The notes under the pieces: generated by a model
Seen by the model: the letters and a program-made list of their open reading frames with translations, nothing else
Database searches by the model: none
What the model was told of the DNA's origin: nothing
Shown: positions 22,108-34,620 of the stretch, in pieces
How the letters are laid out: the number at the start of each line of letters is the position of its first letter
How positions within the stretch are numbered: position 1 is the stretch's first letter
NCBI GenBank assembly: GCA_036937835.1
Contig: CM072861.1
Coordinates: 5,062,001 to 5,126,000, forward strand
From: Pampus argenteus
Taxonomy: Eukaryota > Chordata > Actinopteri > Scombriformes > Stromateidae
Length of the DNA: 64,000 nt
Direction of reading: 5' to 3'
Position numbers and translations under genes: made by a program

Positions 22108-22189
22108 ATCCTTTCTCAGTCTCTTGGCTAAGATCAGTCGTAGTGTCTGTTCTCATCAGCATTGAAGTGCCGGCGGGAATGGTGCACCC
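22108..22189 (+). pseudogene. U2-like truncated snRNA gene, copy 27
   Basis: Class B with C5T. Confidence 0.8.
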
Positions 22190-22662
22190 TCATCTCTGCT
22201 TTGTGGAAAACCAAGTGCTGACGTACTCTGAGAGCCGCGGGGCTCGAAACGCAATTTGTCGCCGGACCGCAGGAAGTCTACACGCCCTGCTTCCCTTTTA
22301 GTGCCTCGTAGGAAGAATGAGCCCTGGCCGCGGTCCAACCTGGGGGGCGCTGGGCCAGCGCCTTTATAGTATATATATATATATATAAACAAAACAGCAC
22401 TCTGAATCCATGCAGCATTTTCTCTGCGTTCATCCTCACCAGAGACATGGGGTGCCTGCGGGCACCTGAGTGATTCTCATGCTTAGTAGCCTGGGTCTGA
22501 TAGGCGGGCCTTAATTTCTCAGCGAATAGATAGAGACTGTGATAAGGTGGGTGAGGAGGGGAGTGGCCGTGTCCTGGGACCTGCAAGCCAAGCGAGGCTG
22601 ACCGCGGCGGTGGTGAACGGGGCGACTGGGTTCTACCGCTGCTGTTGCGGCCAGTATCCAGT

Positions 22663-22783
22663 ACTCACTCTGGTTTCTCTTCATAAAGTACAAGTCTTTC
22701 GCCTTTTACTAAAGACTTCCGTGGAGAGGAACATCTACGAGTTGAAGCTATTTTTGGCAGGCTCTGCAGTTTGGCAGAGCCTT
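22663..22783 (+). ncRNA. U5: U5 snRNA gene, copy 28
   Basis: C25A and C120T. Confidence 0.94.
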
Positions 22784-22941
22784 CTTAATGTGTTTGTGAA
22801 AGACAAAGCTGACTTTAGTAGACAGGCCGTGCAGAGGTACTGTGCAGCAGTTGTTGCGGTAGCTTTTTCGGAGAACCTCACCACAGTGAGCCTGGGCTGT
22901 GCTGTGCTGCTAGCAGCGAGGGCCTGGGAATAAAAGCGTCG

Positions 22942-23023
22942 ATCCCTTCTCAGTCTCTTGGCTAAGATCAGTCGCAGTGTCTGTTCTCATCAGCATTAAA
23001 GTGCCGGCGGGAATGGTGCACCC
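22942..23023 (+). pseudogene. U2-like truncated snRNA gene, copy 28
   Basis: Class A with GGAATGG. Confidence 0.8.
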
Positions 23024-23498
23024 TCATCTCTGCTTTGTGGAAAACCAAGTGCTGACGTACCCCGAGAGCCGCGGGGTTCGAAACGCAATTTGTCGCCGGA
23101 CCGCAGAAAGTCTACACGCCCTGCTTCCCTTTTAGTCCCTCGTAGGAAGAATGAGCCCTGGCCGCGGTCCAACCTGGGGGGCACTGGGCCAGCGCCTTTA
23201 TAGTATATATATATATATATATAAACAAAACAGCACTCTGAATCCATGCAGCATTTTCTCTGCGTTCATCCTCACCAGAGACATGGGGTGCCTGCGGGCA
23301 CCTGAGTGATTCTCATGCTTAGTAGCCTGGGTCTGATAGGCGGGCCTTAATTTCTCAGCGAATAGATAGAGACTGTGATAAGGTGGGTGAGGAGGGGAGT
23401 GGCCGTGTCCTGGGACCTGCAAGCCAAGCGAGGCTGACCGCGGCGGTGGTGAACGGGGCGACTAGGTTCTACCGCTGCTGTTGCGGCCAGTATCCAGT

Positions 23499-23619
23499 AT
23501 TCACTCTGGTTTCTCTTCATAACGTACAAGTCTATCGCCTTTTACTAAAGACTTCCGTGGAGAGGAACATCTACGAGTTGAAGCTATTTTTGGCAGGCTC
23601 TGCAGTTTGGCAGAGCCCT
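23499..23619 (+). ncRNA. U5: U5 snRNA gene, copy 29 (loop I stem variant)
   Basis: C2T and T36A. T36A gives an A-A mismatch inside the stem that closes loop I. The AAT before the 3' box is deleted. Confidence 0.92.
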
Positions 23620-23774
23620 CTTGTGTTTGTGAAAGACAAAGCTGACTTTAGTAGACAGGCCGTGCAGAGGGACTGTGTAGCAGTTGTTGCGGTAGCTTTT
23701 TCGGAGAACCTCACCACAGTGAGCCTGGGCTGTGCTGTGCTGCTAGCAGCGAGGGCCTGCGAATAAAAGCGTCA

Positions 23775-23843
23775 ATCCCTTCTCAGTCTCTTGGCTAAGA
23801 TCAGTCGTAGTGTCTGTTCTCATCAGGCGGGAATGGTGCACCC
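23775..23843 (+). pseudogene. U2-like truncated snRNA gene, copy 29 (short form)
   Basis: Class C, 69 nt; preceded by GTCA. Confidence 0.75.
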
Positions 23844-24314
23844 TCATCTCTGCTTTGTGGAAAACCAAGTGCTGACGTACTCTGAGAGCCGCGGGGCTCG
23901 AAACGCAATTTGTCGCCGGACCGCAGGAAGTCTACACGCCCTGCTTCCCTTTTAGTGCCTCGTAGGAAGAATGAGCCCTGGTCGCGGTCCAACCTGGGGG
24001 GCACTGGGCCAGCGCCTTTATAGTATATATATATATATAAACAAAACAGCACTCTGAATCCATGCAGCATTTTCTCTGCGTTCATCCTCACCAGAGACAT
24101 GGGGTGCCTGCGGGCACCTGAGTGATTCTCATGCTTAGTAGCCTGGGTCTGATAGGCGGGCCTTAATTTCTCAGCGAATAGATAGAGACTGTGATAAGGT
24201 GGGTGAGGAGGGGAGTGGCCGTGTCCTGGGACCTGCAAGCCAAGCGAGGCTGACCGCGGCGGTGGTGAACGGGGCGACTGGGTTCTTCCGCTGCTGTTGC
24301 GGCCAGTATCCAGT

Positions 24315-24435
24315 ACTCACGCTGGTTTCTCTTCATAACGTACAAGTCTTTCGCCTTTTACTAAAGACTTCCGTGGAGAGGAACGTCTACGAGTTGAAGC
24401 TATTTTTGGCAGGCTCTGCAGTTTGGCAGAGCCCT
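24315..24435 (+). ncRNA. U5: U5 snRNA gene, copy 30
   Basis: T7G in the 5' strand and A71G after the GAGAGGAAC strand; the upstream region has TTCTTCCGC. Confidence 0.93.
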
Positions 24436-24593
24436 CTTGATGTGTTTGTGAAAGACAAAGCTGACTTTAGTAGACAGGCCGTGCAGAGGTACTGTGCAGC
24501 AGTTGTTGCGGTAGCTTTTTCGGAGAACCTCACCACAGTGAGCCTGGGCTGTGCTGTGCTGCTAGCAGCGAGGGCCTGGGAATAAAAGCGTCG

Positions 24594-24675
24594 ATCCCTT
24601 CTCAGTCTCTTGGCTAAGATCAGTCGCAGTGTCTGTTCTCATCAGCATTAAAGTGCTGGCGGGAATGGTGCACCC
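24594..24675 (+). pseudogene. U2-like truncated snRNA gene, copy 30
   Basis: Class A with GTGCTGG. Confidence 0.8.
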
Positions 24676-25146
24676 TCATCTCTGCTTTGTGGAAAACCAA
24701 GTGCTGATGTACTCTGAGAGCCGCGGGGCTCGAAACGCAATTTGTCGCCGGACCACAGGAAGTCTACACGCCCTGCTTCCCTTTTAGTCCCTCGTAGGAA
24801 GAATGAGCCCTGGCCGCGGTCCAACCTGGGGGGCACTGGGCCAGCGCCTTTATAGTATATATATATATATAAACAAAACAGCACTCTGAATCCATGCAGC
24901 ATTTTCTCTGCGTTCATCCTCACCAGAGACATGGGGTGCCTGCGGGCACCTGAGTGATTCTCATGCTTAGTAGCCTGGGTCTGATAGGCGGGCCTTAATT
25001 TCTCAGCGAATAGATAGAGACTGTGATAAGGTGGGTGAGGAGGGGAGTGGCCGTGTCCTGGGACCTGCAAGCCAAGCGAGGCTGACCGCGGCAGTGGTGA
25101 ACGGGGCGACTGGGTTCTACCGCTGCTGTTGCGGCCAGTATCCAGT

Positions 25147-25267
25147 ACTCACTCTGGTTTCTCTTCATAACGTACAAGTCTTTCGCCTTTTACTAAAGAC
25201 TTCCGTGGAGAGGAACATCTACGAGTTGAAGCTATTTTTGGCAGGCTCTGCAGTTTGGCAGAGCCCT
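25147..25267 (+). ncRNA. U5: U5 snRNA gene, copy 31
   Basis: Consensus U5; GCAGTGG PSE variant. Confidence 0.95.
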
Positions 25268-25425
25268 CTTAATGTGTTTGTGAAAGACAAAGCTGACTTT
25301 AGTAGACAGGCCGTGCAGAGGTACTGTGCAGCAGTTGTTGCGGTAGCTTTTTCGGAGAACCTCACCACAGTGAGCCTGGGCTGTGCTGTGCTGGTAGCAG
25401 CTAGGGCCTACGAATAAAAGCGTTG

Positions 25426-25507
25426 ATCCTTTCTCAGTCTCTTGGCTAAGATCAGTCGTAGTGTCTGTTCTCATCAGCATTGAAGTGCCGGCGGGAATGG
25501 TGCACCC
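25426..25507 (+). pseudogene. U2-like truncated snRNA gene, copy 31
   Basis: Class B with C5T. Confidence 0.8.
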
Positions 25508-25980
25508 TCATCTCTGCTTTGTGGAAAACCAAGTGCTGACGTACTCTGAGAGCCGCGGGGCTCGAAACGCAATTTGTCGCCGGACCGCAGGAAGTCTACA
25601 CGCCCTGCTTCCCTTTTAGTGCCTCGTAGGAAGAATGAGCCCTGGCCGCGGTCCAACCTGGGGGGCGCTGGGCCAGCGCCTTTATAGTATATATATATAT
25701 ATATAAACAAAACAGCACTCTGAATCCATGCAGCATTTTCTCTGCGTTCATCCTCACCAGAGACATGGGGTGCCTGCGGGCACCTGAGTGATTCTCATGC
25801 TTAGTAGCCTGGGTCTGATAGGCGGGCCTTAATTTCTCAGCGAATAGATAGAGACTGTGATAAGGTGGGTGAGGAGGGGAGTGGCCGTGTCCTGGGACCT
25901 GCAAGCCAAGCGAGGCTGACCGCGGCGGTGGTGAAAGGGGCGACTGGGTTCTACCGCTGCTGTTGCGGCCAGTATCCAGT

Positions 25981-26101
25981 ACTCACTCTGGTTTCTCTTC
26001 ATAACGTACAAATCTTTCGCCTTTTACTAAAGACTTCCGTGGAGAGGAACATCTACGAGTTGAAGCTATTTTTGGCAGGCTCTGCAGTTTGGCAGAGCCC
26101 T
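25981..26101 (+). ncRNA. U5: U5 snRNA gene, copy 32
   Basis: G32A, an A-C mismatch in the loop I stem; upstream GAAAGGGG. Confidence 0.93.
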
Positions 26102-26259
26102 CTTAATGTGTTTGTGAAAGACAAAGCTGACTTTAGTAGACAGGCCGTGCAGAGGTACTGTGCAGCAGTTGTTGCGGTAGCTTTTTCGGAGAACCTCACC
26201 ACAGTGAGCCTGGGCTGTGCTGTGCTGCTAGCAGCGAGGGCCTGCGAATAAAAGCGTCA

Positions 26260-26328
26260 ATCCCTTCTCAGTCTCTTGGCTAAGATCAGTCGTAGTGTCT
26301 GTTCTCATCAGGCGGGAATGGTGCACCC
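26260..26328 (+). pseudogene. U2-like truncated snRNA gene, copy 32 (short form)
   Basis: Class C, 69 nt. Confidence 0.75.
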
Positions 26329-26799
26329 TCATCTCTGCTTTGTGGAAAACCAAGTGCTGACGTACTCTGAGAGCCGCGGGGCTCGAAACGCAATTTGTCG
26401 CCGGACCGCAGGAAGTCTACACGCCCTGCTTCCCTTTTAGTGCCTCGTAGGAAGAATGAGCCCTGGTCGCGGTCCAACCTGGGGGGCACTGGGCCAGCGC
26501 CTTTATAGTATATATATATATATAAACAAAACAGCACTCTGAATCCATGCAGCATTTTCTCTGCGTTCATCCTCACCAGAGACATGGGGTGCCTGCGGGC
26601 ACCTGAGTGATTCTCATGCTTAGTAGCCTGGGTCTGATAGGCGGGCCTTAATTTCTCAGCGAATAGATAGAGACTGTGATAAGGTGGGTGAGGAGGGGAG
26701 TGGCCGTGTCCTGGGACCTGCAAGCCAAGCGAGGCTGACCGCGGCAGTGGTGAACGGGGCGACTGGGTTCTACCGCTGCTGTTGCGGCCAGTATCCAGT

Positions 26800-26920
26800 A
26801 CTCACTCTGGTTTCTCTTCATAACGTACAAGTCTTTCGCCTTTTACTAAAGACTTCCGTGGAGAGGAACATCTACGAGTTGAAGCTATTTTTGGCAGGCT
26901 CTGCAGTTTGGCAGAGCCCT
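26800..26920 (+). ncRNA. U5: U5 snRNA gene, copy 33
   Basis: Consensus U5; GCAGTGG PSE variant. Confidence 0.95.
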
Positions 26921-27078
26921 CTTAATGTGTTTGTGAAAGACAAAGCTGACTTTAGTAGACAGGCCGTGCAGAGGTACTGTGCAGCAGTTGTTGCGGTAGC
27001 TTTTTCGGAGAACCTCACCACAGTGAGCCTGGGCTGTGCTGTGCTGGTAGCAGCTAGGGCCTACGAATAAAAGCGTTG

Positions 27079-27160
27079 ATCCTTTCTCAGTCTCTTGGCT
27101 AAGATCAGTCGTAGTGTCTGTTCTCATCAGCATTGAAGTGCCGGCGGGAATGGTGCACCC
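27079..27160 (+). pseudogene. U2-like truncated snRNA gene, copy 33
   Basis: Class B with C5T. Confidence 0.8.
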
Positions 27161-27633
27161 TCATCTCTGCTTTGTGGAAAACCAAGTGCTGACGTACTCT
27201 GAGAGCCGCGGGGCTCGAAACGCAATTTGTCGCCGGACCGCAGGAAGTCTACACGCCCTGCTTCCCTTTTAGTGCCTCGTAGGAAGAATGAGCCCTGGCC
27301 GCGGTCCAACCTGGGGGGCGCTGGGCCAGCGCCTTTATAGTATATATATATATATATAAACAAAACAGCACTCTGAATCCATGCAGCATTTTCTCTGCGT
27401 TCATCCTCACCAGAGACATGGGGTGCCTGCGGGCACCTGAGTGATTCTCATGCTTAGTAGCCTGGGTCTGATAGGCGGGCCTTAATTTCTCAGCGAATAG
27501 ATAGAGACTGTGATAAGGTGGGTGAGGAGGGGAGTGGCCGTGTCCTGGGACCTGCAAGCCAAGCGAGGCTGACCGCGGCGGTGGTGAACGGGGCGACTGG
27601 GTTCTACCGCTGCTGTTGCGGCCAGTATCCAGT

Positions 27634-27754
27634 ACTCACTCTGGTTTCTCTTCATAACGTACAAGTCTTTCGCCTTTTACTAAAGACTTCCGTGGAGAGG
27701 AACATCTATGAGTTGAAGCTATTTTTGGCAGGCTCTGCAGTTTGGCAGAGCCCT
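27634..27754 (+). ncRNA. U5: U5 snRNA gene, copy 34
   Basis: C76T. Confidence 0.95.
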
Positions 27755-27912
27755 CTTAATGTGTTTGTGAAAGACAAAGCTGACTTTAGTAGACAGGCCG
27801 TGCAGAGGTACTGTGCAGCAGTTGTTGCGGTAGCTTTTTCGGAGAACCTCACCACAGTGAGCCTGGGCTGTGCTGTGCTGGTAGCAGCTAGGGCCTACGA
27901 ATAAAAGCGTTG

Positions 27913-27994
27913 ATCCTTTCTCAGTCTCTTGGCTAAGATCAGTCGTAGTGTCTGTTCTCATCAGCATTGAAGTGCCGGCGGGAATGGTGCACCC
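27913..27994 (+). pseudogene. U2-like truncated snRNA gene, copy 34
   Basis: Class B with C5T. Confidence 0.8.
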
Positions 27995-28467
27995 TCATCT
28001 CTGCTTTGTGGAAAACCAAGTGCTGACGTACTCTGAGAGCCGCGGGGCTCGAAACGCAATTTGTCGCCGGACCGCAGGAAGTCTACACGCCCTGCTTCCC
28101 TTTTAGTGCCTCGTAGGAAGAATGAGCCCTGGCCGCGGTCCAACCTGGGGGGCGCTGGGCCAGCGCCTTTATAGTATATATATATATATATAAACAAAAC
28201 AGCACTCTGAATCCATGCAGCATTTTCTCTGCGTTCATCCTCACCAGAGACATGGGGTGCCTGCGGGCACCTGAGTGATTCTCATGCTTAGTAGCCTGGG
28301 TCTGATAGGCGGGCCTTAATTTCTCAGCGAATAGATAGAGACTGTGATAAGGTGGGTGAGGAGGGGAGTGGCCGTGTCCTGGGACCTGCAAGCCAAGCGA
28401 GGCTGACCGCGGCGGTGGTGAACGGGGCGACTGGGTTCTACCGCTGCTGTTGCGGCCAGTATCCAGT

Positions 28468-28588
28468 ACTCACTCTGGTTTCTCTTCATAACGTACAAGT
28501 CTTTCGCCTTTTACTAAAGACTTCCGTGGAGAGGAACATCTACGAGTTGAAGCTATTTTTGGCAGGCTCTGCAGTTTGGCAGAGCCTT
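28468..28588 (+). ncRNA. U5: U5 snRNA gene, copy 35
   Basis: C120T. Confidence 0.95.
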
Positions 28589-28746
28589 CTTAATGTGTTT
28601 GTGAAAGACAAAGCTGACTTTAGTAGACAGGCCGTGCAGAGGTACTGTGCAGCAGTTGTTGCGGTAGCTTTTTCGGAGAACCTCACCACAGTGAGCCTGG
28701 GCTGTGCTGTGCTGCTAGCAGCGAGGGCCTGGGAATAAAAGCGTCG

Positions 28747-28828
28747 ATCCCTTCTCAGTCTCTTGGCTAAGATCAGTCGCAGTGTCTGTTCTCATCAGCA
28801 TTAAAGTGCCGGCGGGAATGGTGCACCC
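28747..28828 (+). pseudogene. U2-like truncated snRNA gene, copy 35
   Basis: Class A. Confidence 0.8.
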
Positions 28829-29303
28829 TCATCTCTGCTTTGTGGAAAACCAAGTGCTGACGTACCCCGAGAGCCGCGGGGTTCGAAACGCAATTTGTCG
28901 CCGGACCGCAGAAAGTCTACACGCCCTGCTTCCCTTTTAGTCCCTCGTAGGAAGAATGAGCCCTGGCCGCGGTCCAACCTGGGGGGCACTGGGCCAGCGC
29001 CTTTATAGTATATATATATATATATATAAACAAAACAGCACTCTGAATCCATGCAGCATTTTCTCTGCGTTCATCCTCACCAGAGACATGGGGTGCCTGC
29101 GGGCACCTGAGTGATTCTCATGCTTAGTAGCCTGGGTCTGATAGGCGGGCCTTAATTTCTCAGCGAATAGATAGAGACTGTGATAAGGTGGGTGAGGAGG
29201 GGAGTGGCCGTGTCCTGGGACCTGCAAGCCAAGCGAGGCTGACCGCGGCGGTGGTGAACGGGGCGACTAGGTTCTACCGCTGCTGTTGCGGCCAGTATCC
29301 AGT

Positions 29304-29424
29304 ATTCACTCTGGTTTCTCTTCATAACGTACAAGTCTATCGCCTTTTACTAAAGACTTCCGTGGAGAGGAACATCTACGAGTTGAAGCTATTTTTGGCA
29401 GGCTCTGCAGTTTGGCAGAGCCCT
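29304..29424 (+). ncRNA. U5: U5 snRNA gene, copy 36 (loop I stem variant)
   Basis: C2T and T36A, as copy 29. Confidence 0.92.
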
Positions 29425-29579
29425 CTTGTGTTTGTGAAAGACAAAGCTGACTTTAGTAGACAGGCCGTGCAGAGGGACTGTGTAGCAGTTGTTGCGGTAG
29501 CTTTTTCGGAGAACCTCACCACAGTGAGCCTGGGCTGTGCTGTGCTGCTAGCAGCGAGGGCCTGCGAATAAAAGCGTCA

Positions 29580-29648
29580 ATCCCTTCTCAGTCTCTTGGC
29601 TAAGATCAGTCGTAGTGTCTGTTCTCATCAGGCGGGAATGGTGCACCC
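29580..29648 (+). pseudogene. U2-like truncated snRNA gene, copy 36 (short form)
   Basis: Class C. Confidence 0.75.
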
Positions 29649-30121
29649 TCATCTCTGCTTTGTGGAAAACCAAGTGCTGACGTACTCTGAGAGCCGCGGG
29701 GCTCGAAACGCAATTTGTCGCCGGACCGCAGGAAGTCTACACGCCCTGCTTCCCTTTTAGTGCCTCGTAGGAAGAATGAGCCCTGGCCGCGGTCCAACCT
29801 GGGGGGCGCTGGGCCAGCGCCTTTATAGTATATATATATATATATAAACAAAACAGCACTCTGAATCCATGCAGCATTTTCTCTGCGTTCATCCTCACCA
29901 GAGACATGGGGTGCCTGCGGGCACCTGAGTGATTCTCATGCTTAGTAGCCTGGGTCTGATAGGCGGGCCTTAATTTCTCAGCGAATAGATAGAGACTGTG
30001 ATAAGGTGGGTGAGGAGGGGAGTGGCCGTGTCCTGGGACCTGCAAGCCAAGCGAGGCTGACCGCGGCGGTGGTGAACGGGGCGACTGGGTTCTACCGCTG
30101 CTGTTGCGGCCAGTATCCAGT

Positions 30122-30242
30122 ACTCACTCTGGTTTCTCTTCATAACGTACAAGTCTTTCGCCTTTTACTAAAGACTTCCGTGGAGAGGAACATCTACGAG
30201 TTGAAGCTATTTTTGGCAGGCTCTGCAGTTTGGCAGAGCCTT
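30122..30242 (+). ncRNA. U5: U5 snRNA gene, copy 37
   Basis: C120T, as copy 35. Confidence 0.95.
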
Positions 30243-30400
30243 CTTAATGTGTTTGTGAAAGACAAAGCTGACTTTAGTAGACAGGCCGTGCAGAGGTACT
30301 GTGCAGCAGTTGTTGCGGTAGCTTTTTCGGAGAACCTCACCACAGTGAGCCTGGGCTGTGCTGTGCTGCTAGCAGCGAGGGCCTGGGAATAAAAGCGTCG

Positions 30401-30482
30401 ATCCCTTCTCAGTCTCTTGGCTAAGATCAGTCGCAGTGTCTGTTCTCATCAGCATTAAAGTGCCGGCGGGAATGGTGCACCC
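30401..30482 (+). pseudogene. U2-like truncated snRNA gene, copy 37
   Basis: Class A. Confidence 0.8.
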
Positions 30483-30957
30483 TCATCTCTGCTTTGTGGA
30501 AAACCAAGTGCTGACGTACCCCGAGAGCCGCGGGGTTCGAAACGCAATTTGTCGCCGGACCGCAGAAAGTCTACACGCCCTGCTTCCCTTTTAGTCCCTC
30601 GTAGGAAGAATGAGCCCTGGCCGCGGTCCAACCTGGGGGGCACTGGGCCAGCGCCTTTATAGTATATATATATATATATATAAACAAAACAGCACTCTGA
30701 ATCCATGCAGCATTTTCTCTGCGTTCATCCTCACCAGAGACATGGGGTGCCTGCGGGCACCTGAGTGATTCTCATGCTTAGTAGCCTGGGTCTGATAGGC
30801 GGGCCTTAATTTCTCAGCGAATAGATAGAGACTGTGATAAGGTGGGTGAGGAGGGGAGTGGCCGTGTCCTGGGACCTGCAAGCCAAGCGAGGCTGACCGC
30901 GGCGGTGGTGAACGGGGCGACTAGGTTCTACCGCTGCTGTTGCGGCCAGTATCCAGT

Positions 30958-31078
30958 ATTCACTCTGGTTTCTCTTCATAACGTACAAGTCTATCGCCTT
31001 TTACTAAAGACTTCCGTGGAGAGGAACATCTACGAGTTGAAGCTATTTTTGGCAGGCTCTGCAGTTTGGCAGAGCCCT
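30958..31078 (+). ncRNA. U5: U5 snRNA gene, copy 38 (loop I stem variant)
   Basis: C2T and T36A. Confidence 0.92.
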
Positions 31079-31233
31079 CTTGTGTTTGTGAAAGACAAAG
31101 CTGACTTTAGTAGACAGGCCGTGCAGAGGGACTGTGTAGCAGTTGTTGCGGTAGCTTTTTCGGAGAACCTCACCACAGTGAGCCTGGGCTGTGCTGTGCT
31201 GCTAGCAGCGAGGGCCTGCGAATAAAAGCGTCA

Positions 31234-31302
31234 ATCCCTTCTCAGTCTCTTGGCTAAGATCAGTCGTAGTGTCTGTTCTCATCAGGCGGGAATGGTGCAC
31301 CC
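31234..31302 (+). pseudogene. U2-like truncated snRNA gene, copy 38 (short form)
   Basis: Class C. Confidence 0.75.
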
Positions 31303-31773
31303 TCATCTCTGCTTTGTGGAAAACCAAGTGCTGACGTACTCTGAGAGCCGCGGGGCTCGAAACGCAATTTGTCGCCGGACCGCAGGAAGTCTACACGCCC
31401 TGCTTCCCTTTTAGTGCCTCGTAGGAAGAATGAGCCCTGGTCGCGGTCCAACCTGGGGGGCACTGGGCCAGCGCCTTTATAGTATATATATATATATAAA
31501 CAAAACAGCACTCTGAATCCATGCAGCATTTTCTCTGCGTTCATCCTCACCAGAGACATGGGGTGCCTGCGGGCACCTGAGTGATTCTCATGCTTAGTAG
31601 CCTGGGTCTGATAGGCGGGCCTTAATTTCTCAGCGAATAGATAGAGACTGTGATAAGGTGGGTGAGGAGGGGAGTGGCCGTGTCCTGGGACCTGCAAGCC
31701 AAGCGAGGCTGACCGCGGCGGTGGTGAACGGGGCGACTGGGTTCTTCCGCTGCTGTTGCGGCCAGTATCCAGT

Positions 31774-31894
31774 ACTCACGCTGGTTTCTCTTCATAACGT
31801 ACAAGTCTTTCGCCTTTTACTAAAGACTTCCGTGGAGAGGAACGTCTACGAGTTGAAGCTATTTTTGGCAGGCTCTGCAGTTTGGCAGAGCCCT
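31774..31894 (+). ncRNA. U5: U5 snRNA gene, copy 39
   Basis: T7G and A71G, as copy 30. Confidence 0.93.
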
Positions 31895-32052
31895 CTTGAT
31901 GTGTTTGTGAAAGACAAAGCTGACTTTAGTAGACAGGCCGTGCAGAGGTACTGTGCAGCAGTTGTTGCGGTAGCTTTTTCGGAGAACCTCACCACAGTGA
32001 GCCTGGGCTGTGCTGTGCTGCTAGCAGCGAGGGCCTGGGAATAAAAGCGTCG

Positions 32053-32134
32053 ATCCCTTCTCAGTCTCTTGGCTAAGATCAGTCGCAGTGTCTGTTCTCA
32101 TCAGCATTAAAGTGCTGGCGGGAATGGTGCACCC
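32053..32134 (+). pseudogene. U2-like truncated snRNA gene, copy 39
   Basis: Class A with GTGCTGG. Confidence 0.8.
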
Positions 32135-32605
32135 TCATCTCTGCTTTGTGGAAAACCAAGTGCTGATGTACTCTGAGAGCCGCGGGGCTCGAAACGCAAT
32201 TTGTCGCCGGACCACAGGAAGTCTACACGCCCTGCTTCCCTTTTAGTCCCTCGTAGGAAGAATGAGCCCTGGCCGCGGTCCAACCTGGGGGGCACTGGGC
32301 CAGCGCCTTTATAGTATATATATATATATAAACAAAACAGCACTCTGAATCCATGCAGCATTTTCTCTGCGTTCATCCTCACCAGAGACATGGGGTGCCT
32401 GCGGGCACCTGAGTGATTCTCATGCTTAGTAGCCTGGGTCTGATAGGCGGGCCTTAATTTCTCAGCGAATAGATAGAGACTGTGATAAGGTGGGTGAGGA
32501 GGGGAGTGGCCGTGTCCTGGGACCTGCAAGCCAAGCGAGGCTGACCGCGGCAGTGGTGAACGGGGCGACTGGGTTCTACCGCTGCTGTTGCGGCCAGTAT
32601 CCAGT

Positions 32606-32726
32606 ACTCACTCTGGTTTCTCTTCATAACGTACAAGTCTTTCGCCTTTTACTAAAGACTTCCGTGGAGAGGAACATCTACGAGTTGAAGCTATTTTTGG
32701 CAGGCTCTGCAGTTTGGCAGAGCCCT
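32606..32726 (+). ncRNA. U5: U5 snRNA gene, copy 40
   Basis: Consensus U5. Confidence 0.96.
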
Positions 32727-32884
32727 CTTAATGTGTTTGTGAAAGACAAAGCTGACTTTAGTAGACAGGCCGTGCAGAGGTACTGTGCAGCAGTTGTTGC
32801 GGTAGCTTTTTCGGAGAACCTCACCACAGTGAGCCTGGGCTGTGCTGTGCTGGTAGCAGCTAGGGCCTACGAATAAAAGCGTTG

Positions 32885-32966
32885 ATCCTTTCTCAGTCTC
32901 TTGGCTAAGATCAGTCGTAGTGTCTGTTCTCATCAGCATTGAAGTGCCGGCGGGAATGGTGCACCC
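32885..32966 (+). pseudogene. U2-like truncated snRNA gene, copy 40
   Basis: Class B with C5T. Confidence 0.8.
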
Positions 32967-33439
32967 TCATCTCTGCTTTGTGGAAAACCAAGTGCTGACG
33001 TACTCTGAGAGCCGCGGGGCTCGAAACGCAATTTGTCGCCGGACCGCAGGAAGTCTACACGCCCTGCTTCCCTTTTAGTGCCTCGTAGGAAGAATGAGCC
33101 CTGGCCGCGGTCCAACCTGGGGGGCGCTGGGCCAGCGCCTTTATAGTATATATATATATATATAAACAAAACAGCACTCTGAATCCATGCAGCATTTTCT
33201 CTGCGTTCATCCTCACCAGAGACATGGGGTGCCTGCGGGCACCTGAGTGATTCTCATGCTTAGTAGCCTGGGTCTGATAGGCGGGCCTTAATTTCTCAGC
33301 GAATAGATAGAGACTGTGATAAGGTGGGTGAGGAGGGGAGTGGCCGTGTCCTGGGACCTGCAAGCCAAGCGAGGCTGACCGCGGCGGTGGTGAAAGGGGC
33401 GACTGGGTTCTACCGCTGCTGTTGCGGCCAGTATCCAGT

Positions 33440-33560
33440 ACTCACTCTGGTTTCTCTTCATAACGTACAAATCTTTCGCCTTTTACTAAAGACTTCCGTG
33501 GAGAGGAACATCTACGAGTTGAAGCTATTTTTGGCAGGCTCTGCAGTTTGGCAGAGCCCT
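33440..33560 (+). ncRNA. U5: U5 snRNA gene, copy 41
   Basis: G32A, as copy 32, but followed by a class A rather than a class C U2-like gene, so this unit looks recombinant. Confidence 0.93.
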
Positions 33561-33718
33561 CTTAATGTGTTTGTGAAAGACAAAGCTGACTTTAGTAGAC
33601 AGGCCGTGCAGAGGTACTGTGCAGCAGTTGTTGCGGTAGCTTTTTCGGAGAACCTCACCACAGTGAGCCTGGGCTGTGCTGTGCTGCTAGCAGCGAGGGC
33701 CTGGGAATAAAAGTGTCG

Positions 33719-33800
33719 ATCCCTTCTCAGTCTCTTGGCTAAGATCAGTCGCAGTGTCTGTTCTCATCAGCATTAAAGTGCCGGCGGGAATGGTGCACCC
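33719..33800 (+). pseudogene. U2-like truncated snRNA gene, copy 41
   Basis: Class A; preceded by AAGTGTCG instead of AAGCGTCG. Confidence 0.8.
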
Positions 33801-34275
33801 TCATCTCTGCTTTGTGGAAAACCAAGTGCTGACGTACCCCGAGAGCCGCGGGGTTCGAAACGCAATTTGTCGCCGGACCGCAGAAAGTCTACACGCCCTG
33901 CTTCCCTTTTAGTCCCTCGTAGGAAGAATGAGCCCTGGCCGCGGTCCAACCTGGGGGGCACTGGGCCAGCGCCTTTATAGTATATATATATATATATATA
34001 AACAAAACAGCACTCTGAATCCATGCAGCATTTTCTCTGCGTTCATCCTCACCAGAGACATGGGGTGCCTGCGGGCACCTGAGTGATTCTCATGCTTAGT
34101 AGCCTGGGTCTGATAGGCGGGCCTTAATTTCTCAGCGAATAGATAGAGACTGTGATAAGGTGGGTGAGGAGGGGAGTGGCCGTGTCCTGGGACCTGCAAG
34201 CCAAGCGAGGCTGACCGCGGCGGTGGTGAACGGGGCGACTAGGTTCTACCGCTGCTGTTGCGGCCAGTATCCAGT

Positions 34276-34396
34276 ATTCACTCTGGTTTCTCTTCATAAC
34301 GTACAAGTCTATCGCCTTTTACTAAAGACTTCCGTGGAGAGGAACATCTACGAGTTGAAGCTATTTTTGGCAGGCTCTGCAGTTTGGCAGAGCCCT
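34276..34396 (+). ncRNA. U5: U5 snRNA gene, copy 42 (loop I stem variant)
   Basis: C2T and T36A. Confidence 0.92.
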
Positions 34397-34551
34397 CTTG
34401 TGTTTGTGAAAGACAAAGCTGACTTTAGTAGACAGGCCGTGCAGAGGGACTGTGTAGCAGTTGTTGCGGTAGCTTTTTCGGAGAACCTCACCACAGTGAG
34501 CCTGGGCTGTGCTGTGCTGCTAGCAGCGAGGGCCTGCGAATAAAAGCGTCA

Positions 34552-34620
34552 ATCCCTTCTCAGTCTCTTGGCTAAGATCAGTCGTAGTGTCTGTTCTCAT
34601 CAGGCGGGAATGGTGCACCC
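34552..34620 (+). pseudogene. U2-like truncated snRNA gene, copy 42 (short form)
   Basis: Class C. Confidence 0.75.
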